A DNA stretch of 64,000 nucleotides from Diphasiastrum complanatum (Eukaryota; Streptophyta; Lycopodiopsida; Lycopodiales; Lycopodiaceae), in assembly GCA_029204225.1 (NCBI GenBank), contig CM055112.1:23284996-23348995 (forward strand), read 5' to 3'. Of the stretch, positions 48,276 to 60,396 are shown piece after piece (positions within the stretch are counted from its first letter, which is position 1; each line of letters begins with the position of its first letter). The position numbers and the translations under genes were made by a program. The notes beneath the pieces are model-generated. The model was given only the letters and a program-made list of their open reading frames with translations, searched no databases and was not told where the DNA came from.

Positions 48276-49140
48276 ACCTACGTGTTGCATAGCTTAATTT
48301 GCTTGCCACACAAATGTGACAGTCTGCAACATGCCTACATGACAAACATCAAGCCTATGTCATGCCTATATGACTTGCCACACAAGCCTATGATAGGCCT
48401 ATGTGGCTTGCCACATGACAAGTCCCAAGCCTACGTGATTTGTCTCATGACATGCCTACGCGGCTTGCCACATGGCAACTTGTGAGCCCCAACTCTCTCT
48501 CTAGGTCCACTCAAGCCTACGTGGTAGAGCTTGGTTGGCTTGCCACACAAGCCTATGGCAAGCCTATGTGGTAGCTTGCAACATGCTTGTGTGGCAGACA
48601 TAAGACCTATGCCATGCCTATGTGGCCTGCCACGCAAGCCTATGGTAGGCCTGCATGGCAACTTTCGAATCCACCTATATATGTCTCTCTAGGTCCACTC
48701 GAACCTACGTGGCAGAGTCCGGTTTGCTTGCCATACAAGCCTATGGTAGGCCTACAGGCTTGGCACATGGCAAACCTCAAGCTTGCATGATTTGCCATGT
48801 GGCTGACCTACATGGCTTGCCCCGTGGCAGTGTGCGATAGGCTTAGCAGATAGCAGACCACGTAGACAGAGTCTGGTTGGCTTGCCAGCCTATGATGGGC
48901 CTACGTGGCTTGCCACATGGCTAACTCCAAGTCTGCATGATTTTCCACGTGGCAGCCATATGTGATTGCCACTTGGCAGCATATGACATGCTTGGTAGAT
49001 AGCAGGCCTATGTGGCCTGTTACACAAGCCTATGGTAGGCCATGTGGCAAGCCACACAAGCCTATGGAAGGCATACGTGGCTTGCCACATGGCAGCTTTT
49101 GAGCCCCACCTCTTTCTCTCTCTAGGTCCACTCAGTCCCA
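48276..49140. repeat. Satellite-like array of CCTACGTGG / CTTGCCACA motifs
   Basis: About 850 bp built from short motifs (GCCTATGGTAGGCC, CTACGTGGC, TTGCCACATGGCA, CACAAGCC). A higher-order unit of roughly 185 bp starts with TCTCTCTAGGTCCACTC at about 48,495, 48,682 and 49,117 (a degenerate one near 48,855). Many motifs are self-complementary, so the array can fold extensively. ACGT cores occur repeatedly. Frames through it are repeat artefacts. Confidence 0.8.
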
Positions 49141-49185
49141 TGGGGAAGTATCACCCTCCATGGTTCTCTACGTGGCCCCCCCCAA

Positions 49186-51801
49186 AGGATCCTTTTCTTA
49201 TAATTATGCAAATCCAACTGGCCAATGCCAATTACATATACCATGGATTCCAATAAGGTCTCAGATGTAGGAACATCAACTTAACATAGTCTTAGTTCAT
49301 ATTCAATGATCTTAATTCCATATCTAGCTTAACAAAAGCATAGAAATCTCTTCATCAGTCTCAATCGGTCCGACATGCAATCATGTTGGATCTTAGATTC
49401 TGTTCATGCAATCCAAATGGATCTTAAATTCTTGACATGCAATCATAGGGGTACTCATAGATTCTTTACATGCAATCATAAGGGTTCATAGTTTCTTGAC
49501 ATGCAATCATAAGGGTTCATAGATTCTTGACATGCAACAGTCATGAAGTATGGTCATTCGGCAATGCATGATGTGACATGCAAGCTTCAAATCTGACATG
49601 CAAGCTCTAAATCTGACATGCAAAGACAATAGGCCACTGATGGCATGACATGCAAGCTTCCAAACTGACATGCACTCAATAGCCAGCCATTTGCTCCAGC
49701 CATCTGACATGCAAGCTCTAGACCTGGCATGCATGGACAATAGGCCACTGATGCTATGGCATGCAAGCTCTAGATCTGATATGCAAAGACAATAGGCCAC
49801 TAATGCTATGACATGCATGCTTTACATCTAACACGCATAGACAATTGGCCACAGATACTATGACATGCAAAAGTACTGATCAACCATTCTGACATATGGG
49901 TAACAATTTCAAGAGCATACCATAGTTTTGAGAGAAGGTGAAAGTGAGAGAGGGAGAGAGAGAGTGTGTGTGTGTGTGTTTGTGTTGTGATGTGAGAGTG
50001 AGATAGAAATCCGAGGGTTTGAGCTCCAAATAGTCCTGCAATCACAAAATAACATAGTCTCCTTCAGGTGATGCCTCAATCCCCTTCTCCAGAGCACCTG
50101 TACACAACCAACAACAAAATGACATAGTTTGGATGCATCATCCCTCAATCCTCCTGGTAGAGGGGCGCATTTTCACTTATATAGAGAGTGGAGAGTCCTT
50201 CCAAAATGAGTGACGTGTCAAGTTCAAGTGCATGAGGTGTGAGGTGTGAGGAAGACTCCAATTTGACTTAGGGTGAAGTGGAGTGCATGGATGAGGTGTA
50301 TTAGTTAGAGAGGGTGAATGGGTGATGTGTATTAGCTTGGGAGAGTTATTATGGTGATTTGGCATAAGAAGAGAGAGTGTAGGAGGGCGCTCCATTCTAG
50401 GTGTCAAATTGCCTAGAATGCATGAGGAAAAGTAGGTGGGAGGTAGGTGGTACAAGGTTCCAACTTGACTTTTAATTACATATAATATTACATGGTTACA
50501 ACTTGGGAATTCACCCCCAAGTACAATCTTCCTAAGGAAGAGCCAAGGTATATGTCCATCTTGTATTCGCATAATGTCCATCAATTTTTAGGCCCTTTTT
50601 TCTAGAGGTTGTCCATCCTCAATCATGTTCATTGGCACTTATTTTTCAGAGGTTGCCCATCCTCAATCATGGTGGAACAAGTCACTAGGGTGGTCAGACT
50701 CTAAGTCTTGCCCTATTCTTTATAGACTCCTCTGAGCCTTCATTATAGACTTATAAATAAGCCTTCTTTATAGACTCTACTGAGCCTTCATTATAGACAT
50801 TGTCAAAAGCCTTCTTGTTTATTGTCTTTAAGCTTAGAAAGCTTATGGATTCGATTCTTGTTCTTCTGGCACTTTCTTGAGTACCTGCACATACCCTCAA
50901 AGAGAGATCAGTCCTTAAGCCCAGAGGGCTTCTTATTCTTGTTCAGATTCATCAGGTACGTTCATGTGTACCTGCACATCCCTTCAAAAAAAAAATCAGT
51001 GTTCAAACTACCATCAAACATGGTTCATAGAAGATTCTTAGTTCTACAGGTGTCAATGCATGTTACTCAATTCATTAAAAAAATAAATTCATACAATATC
51101 CTAAAAGAATATTGATCATTGATAATTCTATATCATCAAAGTCTATTTGGATTGGAAGCTGGGAAAGTCTTTATTACTTAGGAGCAGTTTGTCTCTACAA
51201 ATTACACCCCTTGCATAAAGCGTTGTCCTCAACAAAAATTCTCAACTAAGAGTCTTAAATCTGTTAAAAATTTCTAGATATTCTGATACCAAACTGTGTT
51301 TATGTTAATTTCTTTCTCTCAGTTTTGATCTTATATGTAAGATCAGCTTTGGGTAAAGAGTCTTTTCTTCCTTGATCTAGCCCAGATCTCTTAATCTATG
51401 AAATCAGATTTGCTTACTGAATCTATCTCAGGTAGATCCAATCATTTCATTTTCATCCTGGGCTTTAAATTGCTCAAAAACAATTTCATAGTAAATTGTT
51501 TCTTTGAAGATTCAGTAATGAGATAGGGTAAAGAGGTATTAAAGTTTTCAGTCCCCATTCCTTCTTAGTATGTTGCCATACTAGTCATGGTTTTACATAA
51601 TGTCTTAGGAGGTTGAACTTCCTATTCATAATTTCAAAAGATGCTTGAAATCTAGGTCCATCTTAATTCAAGAAATTATTCTAAGAAGCAATACTTCTAT
51701 ACTCTAAACATGACCTTCTAGTTCTCCGTAAGTAGGCTTCCAGTGTTTTGTGGTCATCTAGTTCTTCATCATGCCTAGCAGGTGTCTTGGTCTTCTTGAT
51801 C
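49186..51801. repeat. Tandem duplication, copy A (2.6 kb)
   Basis: Aligns along its full length with 52,149-54,757, differing by scattered substitutions and small indels. No gene. Contents: CATGCAATCATAAGGGTTCATAG repeats (49,376-49,530), a minisatellite of about 20-25 bp with CTGACATGCAAGCTCTAGA units (49,560-49,880), a GT run at about 49,963-49,980, and a CTGATACCAAA motif at 51,279 that looks like a reversed Met primer site. Confidence 0.9.
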
Positions 51802-52148
51802 TTTTCCAAGCAGTTCTTGCTTTTTGAAGCACAAGGCCTCTTAAACATCGGGTGGAGCTTGGTATTCTTCTACATGCATAAACATACAAGGTCTTCATAT
51901 CAAGTTCATGACAAATTCATCCATAGCTCTGATACCAAAACTGTGAACTCGAGGGTGAAGGCATGTTCTAAGTTCTTAAAGGCCAAAAGAACTAATTGGC
52001 TTTTCATTCACATAAGCTAGTCTCAAATCAACTTAATGAAAATCAACTAAGATTTTAAATCAAAATTTGAAAAACAATTGCATCACATAGATTCATTCAC
52101 ACAATAGCAGAAGCACTGAGGAGTCAAGATGGGGAAACCCCCCCCGCC
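51802..52148. other. Spacer between the two duplicated copies
   Basis: 347 bp found only once. GCTCTGATACCA (about 51,926-51,937) is the complement of the Met primer site TGGTATCAGAGC, suggesting a reversed, decayed LTR element. No other element part is recognisable. Confidence 0.6.
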
Positions 52149-52908
52149 GAAGGATTCTTTTCTTATCATTATGCAAATCCAATTGGCCAATGCCAATTAC
52201 ATATACCATGGATTCCAATAGGGTCTCAGATCTAGGAACATCAACTTAACATAGTCTTAGTACATATTCAATGATCTTAATTTCATATCTAGCTTAACAA
52301 AAGCATAGAAATCTCTTCATCACTCTCAATCGTTCCGACATACAATCATGTTGGATCTTTGATTCTATTCATGCAATCCAAATGGATCTTAGATTCTTGA
52401 CATGCAATCATAGAGGTTCATAGATTCTTTACATGCAATCATAAGGGTTTATAGATTCTTGACATGCAATCATAAGGGTTCATAGATTCTTGACATGCAA
52501 CAGTCATTAAGTGACATGCACGGTCATTCGGCAATGCATGATGTGACATGCAAGCTTCAAATCTGACATGCAAGCTCTAAATCTGACATGCAAAGACAAT
52601 AGGCCACTAATGGCATGACATGCAACCTTCCAAACTAACATGCAAACTTTAGATCTGACATGCAAGCTCTAGACCTGACATGCATGGACAATAGGCCACT
52701 GATGCTATGACATGCAAGCTCTAGATCTGACATGCAAAGACAATAGGCCACTGATGCTATGACATGCATGCTCTACATCTGACATGCATAGACAATTGGC
52801 CACAGATACTATGACATGCAAAAGTACTGATCAGCCATTCTGACATATGGGTAACAGTTTCAAGAGCATACAATAGTTTCGAGAGAAGGTGAAAGTGAGA
52901 GAGAGAGA

Positions 52909-52939
<31 letters not shown>

Positions 52940-54757
52940 TTTGTGTTGTGATGTGAGAGTGAGATAGAAATCCGAGGGTTTGAGCTCCAAATAATCCTAC
53001 AATCACAAAATAACATAGTCTCCTTGAGGTGATGCCTCAATCCTCTTCTCCAAAACACCTGTACACAACCAACAACAAAATGACAGAGTTTGGATGCATC
53101 ATCCCTCAATCCTCCGGTAGAGGGGCGCATTTTCACTTATATAGACAGTGGAGAGTCCTTCCAAAATGAGTGAGGTGTCAAGTGCAAGTGCATGAGGTGT
53201 GAGGAAGACTCTAATTTGACTTAGGGTGAAGTGGAGTGCATGGATGAGGTGTATTAGTTAGAGAGGGTGATTGGGTGATGTGTATTAGCTTGGGAGAGTT
53301 ATTATGGTGATTTGGCATAAGAAGAGAGAGTGTAGGAGGGCGTCCCATTCTAGGTGTCAAATTGCCTAGAATGCATGAGGAAAAGTAGGTGGGAGGTAGG
53401 TGGTACAAGGTTCCAACTTGACTTTTAATTACATATAATATTACATGGTTACAACTTGGGAATTCACCCAAGTGCAATCTTCCTAAGAAAGAGCCAAGGT
53501 ATATGTCCATCTTGTATTTGCATAATGTCCATCAATTCCTAGGCCCTTTTTTCTAGAGGTTGCCCATCCTTAATCATGTTCATTGGCACTTATTTTCCAG
53601 AGGTTGCCCATCCTCAATCATGGTGGAACAAGTCACTAGGGTGATCAGACCCTAAGTCTTGTCCTGTTCTTTATAGACATCTCTGAGCCTTCATTATAGA
53701 CTTATAAATAAGCCTTCTTTATAGACTCTACTGAGCCTTCATTATAGACATTGTCAAAAGCCTTCTTGTTTACTGTCTTTAAGCTTAGAAAGCTTCTGGA
53801 TTCGATTCTTGTTCTTCTGGCACTTTCTTGAGTACCTACAAATACCCTCAAAGAGAGATCAGTCCTTAAGCCCAGAGGACTTCTTATTCTTGTTCAAATT
53901 CATCAGGTACGTTCATGTGTACCTGCACATCCCTTCAAAGAAAAGGTCAGTGTTCAAACTACCATCAAACATGGTTCATAGAAGATTCTTAGTTCTACAG
54001 GTGTCAATGTCTGTTACTGAATTCATTAAAAAAATAAATTCATACAATATCCTAAAAGAATATTGATCATTGATAATTCTATATCATCGAAGTCTATCTG
54101 GGTTGGAAGTTGGGAAAGTCTTTATTACTTAGGAGCAATTTGTCTCTACAAATTACACCCCTCCAACGCATAAAGCGTTGTCCTCAACGAAAATTTCTCA
54201 ACTAAGAGTCTTAAATCTGTTAAAAATTTCTAGATATTCTGATACCAAACTGTGTTTATGTTAATTTCTTTCTCTCAGTTTTGATCTTATATGTAAGATC
54301 AGCTTTGGGTAAAGAGTCTTTTCTTCCTTGATCTAGCCCAGATCTCTTAATCTATGAAATCAGATTTGCTTACTGAATCTATCTCAGGTAGATCGAATCA
54401 TTTCATTTTCATCCTAGGCTTTAGATTGCTCAAAAACAATTTCATAGTAAATTGTTTCTTTGGGGATTCAGGAATGAGATAGGATAAAGAGGTCTTAAAG
54501 TTTTCAGTCCCCATTCCTTCTTAGTATGTTGCCATACTAGTCATGGTTTTACATAATGTCTTAGGAGGTTTAACTTCCTATTCATGATTTCAAAAGATGC
54601 TTGAAATCTGGGTCCATCTTAATTCAAGAAATTATTCTAAGAAGCAATATTTCTATACTCTAAACATGACCTTCTAGTTCTCCGCAAGTAGGCTTCCAGT
54701 GTTTCGTGGTCATCTGATTCTTCGTCATGCCTAGTAGGTGTCTTGGTCTTCTTGATC
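52149..54757. repeat. Tandem duplication, copy B (2.6 kb)
   Basis: Second copy of the 49,186-51,801 segment in the same orientation, starting GAAGGATTCTTTTC where copy A has AAAGGATCCTTTTC and ending CTTCTTGATC. The CATGCAA minisatellite is at 52,530-52,830 and the GT tract at about 52,908-52,941 is longer than in copy A. No gene. Confidence 0.9.
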
Positions 54758-55000
54758 GCCAATTTTCCTATCTATCGATCCTCCCAAAAAGCCCCTCAAA
54801 TTTTTTTGTTGCTGCAGATTGGCGCTAAACACACTGGTAGCAAAACCCTGAAGCAGCCCATCTGATCCATTGAACATGATCCTTGGCGTCAGCCTTATAC
54901 ACCCCCAGCGATGCAGCTTCCTGTCATCTTCTGCTGGCTTATGATCACCATGCACACTTTTGGGAGAAGCCTCTATTTGTTTCGTCAATCCTAACTCCAT
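54758..55000 (-). pseudogene. Unidentified host-like exon, truncated by copy B
   Basis: The minus strand opens with ATG at 55,000 (MELGLTKQIEASP) after a CT-rich leader (TTCTTTCTCTGTTCTC) and runs at least 80 residues with balanced composition: HRWGCIRLTPRIMFNGSD, then LLQGFATSVFSANLQQQ. At 54,757 it passes into the duplicated segment, so the 3' part is lost. An in-frame ATG at 55,015 is an alternative start. The product is not recognised. Confidence 0.4.
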
Positions 55001-55209
55001 CGCAACGGAAATCACAGAGAACAGAGAAAGAAGGAAAGTTGTGAGGCCAACAAACGCCTGTGTATTTTGGAGGCTGTATTTTAGAGGCTATATTTTTTTA
55101 AAACATTTTTTTAGCCTTTCTCTTTGCAAAAACGCGACATTTCTCACGGGTAGAGCGTGACATTTTTGGCAGCACTGGGTTAATTTTTTGACAGCAACCC
55201 TTACACTCT

Positions 55210-55224
55210 CTCTCTCTCTCTCAA

Positions 55225-55259
<35 letters not shown>

Positions 55260-55443
55260 TATACATACATACATACATACATATACATATGTATATATAT
55301 ACATATACTTATATGTATGTATATGTATGTATATGTATATGTTTATATATCTATGTATGTATGTATATGTGTGTATGTATGTATATGTATATGTATGTAT
55401 GTATGTATATGTGTGTGTGTGTATGTATGTATATATATATATA
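55210..55443. repeat. CT, TA and TATG/CATA microsatellite block
   Basis: (CT)n at 55,206-55,222, (TA)n at 55,227-55,250, then CATA/TATG/GTAT-type tetranucleotide repeats to about 55,443. Tyr/Ile-rich frames are artefacts. Confidence 0.95.
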
Positions 55444-55486
55444 CTTGTAAAGAGTGCCCGTTGTTGACGGGCAATGGAGGCCGACC
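55444..55486 (-). repeat. Hairpin terminus copy 3, reversed
   Basis: Plus strand GAGTGCCCGTTGTTGACGGGC, i.e. on the minus strand CCCGTCAACAACGGGCACTC, next to (TA)n. It carries a one-base change in the stem relative to the other two copies. Preceded on the minus strand by GGCCTCCATTG as in copy 1 (GGCCTCCATCG). Confidence 0.7.
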
Positions 55487-55835
55487 TTCATAGAAATGCA
55501 TTTTTATTTCCACCTTTCTCGTGGAAAGTCTGATAATTTAAAAAAAAAAAATACAACACCCTTCAAATTTTTGATAATGAGAGTCTCATTTGTTTAACAC
55601 CTTTCACCATGAAAGTATGTACATGCACTTCAAAATACTATGTGTGTTGGTAAAGGATAATTTGAATTTGGAGTGGGGCCCTTAGATGCATGCATAGGGA
55701 GGAGGGCCATGCATCCTTTTCCCCATGCATGCATCCTCCTCCCCAAGTTTTTTAGTTAGAAAAATCTCATGCATGGGTGAGGGGAGGAGCATGCATGGTG
55801 CACCCATACCCATGCACAAAAGTGTACATAAGTTT
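55486..55835 (-). repeat. Repeat unit R, copy 2 (inverted)
   Basis: Opposite-strand match to 47,925-48,255. Here the hairpin terminus lies directly next to the TTCATAGAAATGC end, whereas in copy 1 the hairpin lies at the other side, beyond the TTTA repeat. Confidence 0.85.
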
Positions 55836-55839
55836 ATAT

Positions 55840-55846
55840 CTATCTA

Positions 55847-55917
<71 letters not shown>
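55840..55917. repeat. (TA)n microsatellite
   Basis: TATCTATC units passing into a long uninterrupted TA run. Confidence 0.97.
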
Positions 55918-55921
<4 letters not shown>

Positions 55922-56821
55922 TTGCGCAAACAAATAGAGTTGGCGTTTATATCTTGATGTTTCCACTCAATAAATGTTTACTTTTAATTGAGAATTCATG
56001 AAATTTTACTAAACCAGCTCAAATTACATCATGTCCTAGTGTTCAAATTTCTACCACCTTTTATGCATAGGTAGTTTCCATTTGCTGTATGACAGCCATG
56101 TCCACACGTGAGAACAATGCCTAGTATTTTTGCCATATAGGATGCTATTGTTACATTTTCCACCAACAAAATTATGGGCTAGTGCATGTCTTTAAATTTT
56201 CCACGTGATTCAAAAGCCCAAAAATTTGTATGGGATGCTAATATTAGATATAAACAAAAGCTTCCAACCTTGTTTTAAACAACTATGTAGGTATCTTTAC
56301 AATAGGTACAAATTACAAAGTATGCATGTCTAATCCTTTGAAAAATCCATATGATATGTGATATTTGTGATCAATATTTGTTTGAGATTTGAAATGTAGA
56401 TTTCATTGTTGTTAGTTAGCAAATGAACTTGGAATTTGAAATAATTTGATTCACAACTAATGCGACTATGATTTTGTATTTCCAAAATTTTGTTGACCAA
56501 TATAAGCAAAATGGATCATAATTTATGTGTTGCAAAATTCATGTTCATGATGTATTCAAAATACACATCTATAGAATGAATGTTTGCATGGTAGGTTTTA
56601 AATTTTTCATTTGAGAGAAGAAGTTTATGCCACCACAATGCATCTTCTTGGATTTTGTAAATTTTTGTGATATTTGTGATATCTTCCCATGACCTAGCAA
56701 AACTCTCTCCAAAATATGTGCCCAATACCATAAAAATATACATTTTGAAAAAATCCTTAAATCTGTGTCCAGACCATATACCAACTGCCTGTAGAGTGCC
56801 TTGCATGAAAAAAACTCAATG
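55918..56821. other. Interval with an unassigned minus-strand frame
   Basis: AT-rich. A 96-codon minus-strand frame (56,806-56,516) has protein-like composition (FARSWEDITNITKIYKIQED; WWHKLLLSNEKF) but no known domain, no convincing upstream region and ends near the Helitron fragment. It is not called as a gene. Confidence 0.35.
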
Positions 56822-57418
56822 AACTGGAAGAACAATTAGTTGCACCCAAAATTGCTTTTCTCCAGCTAAAAGATCAGACAACTAGGTGTAACAAGAAGTA
56901 TTGTCAAATGTTGTTGCAAATCTTGAAAAAATTCAAACTATGCTTTCTCGCATAATAGATGAAGAAGCATCTGAGGAAAAAAAAAACTCGAGTACAAATC
57001 AAATTCTGTGATGGGACAAGTTCAACCTCTACAGATTATGATTTACTTGTTTCATTTGTCCCAAACCTTATATGCTACAATAAATGTACAAGGGGACCCA
57101 ACTTGGATATCACACCACCAAACTATGCATCCATACACTTGTTTCCAAAAACAATCCATTTTTTCTACACTTGATCCGAATGATGAGGACCCCATTGAAA
57201 CTGACAAAATTGTGTATCCATTTCATTGTACAAAACACATCGTCGATTATGAAATTACATACAAGGCCATCGCACCTTGTGAAAAACACAATCTTGTTAG
57301 CCTATTCCAAGATATAAATGTAGAAGAGCTAAACTTTTCAACTCTATATTTCAGACACCCAAGACAAACGCCAGTGAATGCTTTTTCCACATACCAAGCT
57401 TTTGACAAATGGTAATTA
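56822..57418 (+). pseudogene. Helitron-like transposase N-terminal fragment (DUF6570-type)
   Basis: Reads LEEQLVAPKIAFLQLKD (56,824 on), then, after a frameshift, VANLEKIQTMLSRIIDEE and LEYKSNSVMG, then DPTWIS. In the last frame come EDPIETDKIVYPF, LVSLFQDINVEELNFSTLYF and VNAFSTYQAFDKW. This order is that of the region before the Helitron-like N domain in Helitron RepHel proteins (LEERLVSPRIPFMQI; LxRKLxYKxxY; PLSLFxDxxAExLSFPTIYCG; VxYxxIxKWELR). The rolling-circle HUH nuclease and helicase domains are absent. There are at least two frame breaks. Confidence 0.6.
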
Positions 57419-57974
57419 CAACACTACAAACATACATTTGCTCAACATACCATGAACATATTTTTTGAAGTGCTAAAAATCATTATACACCAATTACACA
57501 CAATTTCAAGCAACAAGATTTATCTAAAAAAAAATACATAATTTCAAGCAACAAGAAAAAGACTTTAAACCCTCTATTTAACTTGAGAACATGTTCCTTG
57601 TTAGTAACAGCACCCTTGGCAAAACAAGTTACAAATTTAGATGTGATGATTAAATAGCATAAACTAAAGAGTAGGCCAAGTCAATAACCATAACTTTGTC
57701 CATATTGATAACCTTGGCAAATCAAATTACAGATTTGGATGTCTTATTTAAAGAGCCTCAATTAAAGAGGAAGTTAAGGCTACTAAGATGGTGAAGTCAT
57801 GAAAGCTTTGTGATTGCAAGACACTTTTCATCCAAATCACAATACACATATGATACTATTCTATTTTATATCAGTTGATTTTTTTTCTTCCTGTAACAAC
57901 TTGATCAAAGCACATTTCATCAACTAATTTACAATTCATATATTCGATAGTCCATTTTTGTTTTCTATCATCCA
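57419..57974. other. Non-coding interval
   Basis: AT-rich. Two diverged direct copies of CACAATTTCAAGCAACAAGA-like text occur at about 57,499 and 57,539, and AAATTACAxATTTxGATGT-like repeats at about 57,630 and 57,726. Confidence 0.5.
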
Positions 57975-58130
57975 AGGGTTGGCTCACTTGGTCAGCTTGG
58001 CGTCCAAAGTTTCTTTGGTCCCAAGTTCAAGCCTCCCTTGAAACCAAGATGCATCGTTTTCTAATGTTTCAAATGTCTCGCATATATTTACCAAGTGGAG
58101 TGCCCTTCATCTAGGAATACTTTTGATTGA
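57975..58130 (+). mobile_element. tRNA-derived SINE-like sequence
   Basis: GGTTGGCTCACTTGGTCAGC (from 57,978) fits a Pol III box A (TGGCNNAGTNGG), and AGTTCAAGCCTCC (58,024 on) fits box B (GGTTCAANYCC), about 35 bases apart as in tRNA-derived SINE heads. The sequence does not fold into a proper tRNA. No tail or target duplication was found. Confidence 0.4.
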
Positions 58131-60342
58131 TTATTAATTTGAACGAATCTAAGCATTTTTGAATTCCATAATGGATGTCCATTGCTATTTTCTAAATCCA
58201 AATAGACAATATTCTTAATTTGAAGTTCATTTAGATTACCACACCATTTCATTTTGATAGCTTTTATAGTTTGTCTATTTTTTCTTTAGCCCAAATAGAT
58301 CTTGTATCCTTTGCCTTGCACAAGCTGCAAAAAATCATTCCAATTTAAAAAAAAATAAAGATGTAAGGCAACAATTTGATTTTATTTTTTAATCCAATGT
58401 TCATCCCAATGCAAGTTAATACGCAATCTCTTGATGTGTATAGAGTATAAACTCCAAATCTTATTTTTAATTTATATATTTGTTGATTAATGTATTAGCA
58501 TATACAATTTTTGGGTGAGTTGTAGTTACTATTTGGGTTTGTATCAAGAGTGCCATGTCATTAACATATATTGTTTTAGTACCAAATGTTTGAGGTAATC
58601 AATGATTTAGATTAGCCATATAAAGTGTCTTGTAGATCAAGTTATGAGGTGTACTAAAAGAAAGACAAAAAAAAGTGCACCAATTAATAGATTTATGTAG
58701 TTTGAGTAAGCAATCATTTAGATATGATCGTGTGATCTTTGGTAAGTTGGTTGGCAATTTAATCTTTAGATGGGTAAGTCTTCATTTTTGAAAGTTATGG
58801 ATGGCTATGCTTCTTGGTATTTTTAACCCAGGACATTATAGAGAATAGAACCTGGTTAGATTGAGCCAAACTCAAGCACAATATACCAACTCACCATGTG
58901 GGAGAAAAAAGGTTATGAATATGGAAAAACATTAATTAACAATCTTTTTTGTGCAAAAATTAGATTTGAAAATGTGACATTTCATAAGCTCATTCATGCC
59001 TATGTGCATGTTTTTGTCCAAAGGATACATGAAAAGAATTTGACAAAATGATCGAAAAGACGTGCTACAATCAAATGTGTGACTAAGTTCAATATCCATT
59101 GATTTGAAAAGACCCAAGTAACTAAAATATTTTGACAGTTCAACCAATGACAATTGTAAGCATTAATTATATATTATATAGTCATTATATACAATAATTT
59201 TAAGGTTAGACCTAAAGTCCATAAAATTATACTTGGGATGTCACAACGATTGTGTGGATTGTTCTTAGAAAAACTTTATTGGAAGGTTTTCGAATAAATT
59301 TGTTACTTCGATCTAAATTCTAGCATGGTCTTCTTTCACGAAATTTACTTTTTTTGATATTTTGGCTTTTGTTTTTCTATCTTAAAACTTATCAGCTTGA
59401 AGTGAAACCATGAGTCACTAGCTCAAGGTGCTGGTTTCATTAGGAGAGCAGGTTGATATGAAGGATGTAATCTGATTATGTCGGTGAAACCATGGAACCT
59501 CCTGTAACAAATGTAGTAATAGTGAGGGCTTTTCAAGGGTATCATATCATCTTATCCTTGAACTAGTTGATTGGTAGGTGTGAGTAGGATCTCCAAGGTT
59601 TACATGATTCGGTAGATGGAGATGTATTTATATCCCACAACCAAGGCATCTACTTATGGTTTCTTATCAACAAAAATCTATGTTCTTTGTGTTTTACAAG
59701 CACCTATGACTGTATCATGAATCAACGAAGAAGTGTGTTGTGCTGTGTCTGGGATCACTTCCTCTCTAGAACTCTGTTTATATCTCTCAAGTAGTGCAGC
59801 ATATTCCATACACTTCCGATGTTGAATTCCCAGAACGTATCAAAGCATCTTCTTCTGCATGCTTGATCTCCGAATCTGATATTTTCTAACATTTGATACT
59901 TCAAACTTTTAAAACTTCAGCTACTGAGAATGTAACTATAAACTCCCAGCTCAAATGAAGATTAAATAACAGAAATTTTCCTACTTATTTTATGCTGGTA
60001 CCATTCACTGATGGCAACCAATAACTGAGAACCAAAATATTTACTAAAGGTTCATTCTAAAGAAATCACATTAGCAGATAGTCTCAATCAACATGCACAA
60101 CACAAGACTATCCATTTCAAACATGGCATTTAAATCGCTCAAAGGTCCAAATTTGGTAGCAACACCATCTCTGGATACAGTCAACTTGGGCACTAATAAG
60201 TTTTACTGCACGACAGCACAACACAGTTATATTTTAGATGAATCATGTAGGCAGAAGAAAGAATGTACTAAAAGAGCACTGTCATAGAGGTTGAAGATTG
60301 CTAACTACCACATTAAGTGACAAGATTTGGTTGCACTAGAAG
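58131..60342. other. Long AT-rich intergenic interval
   Basis: No gene or known repeat recognised. Around 59,700-59,950 the minus strand could hold the 3' UTR or a last exon of the 14-3-3 gene, but nothing decisive is seen. Confidence 0.5.
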
Positions 60343-60396
60343 CTATTCAGACACAAATGGATACCAAATAGACTTGAAATATGGATAGCACCTCAC

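Noticed and set aside
48276-49140. CRISPR-like array
   Set aside because: Motifs are degenerate, of uneven spacing and without constant-length spacers, and the DNA is a plant nuclear sequence.
49376-49880. CATGCAA repeats as seed-type RY regulatory elements
   Set aside because: They are units of a minisatellite in non-coding duplicated DNA; no gene lies nearby.
50177-50584. 135-codon minus-strand frame, repeated at 53,211-53,510
   Set aside because: It is present because the DNA is duplicated; no domain, no splice or promoter context, and the two copies differ by frame-changing indels at their start.
56516-56806. 96-codon minus-strand frame as a gene
   Set aside because: Composition is protein-like, but no homology is recognised and there is no leader; it overlaps another frame. 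Kept as a note only.
57975-58055. Functional tRNA gene
   Set aside because: Boxes A and B fit, but no acceptor stem or proper cloverleaf can be formed.
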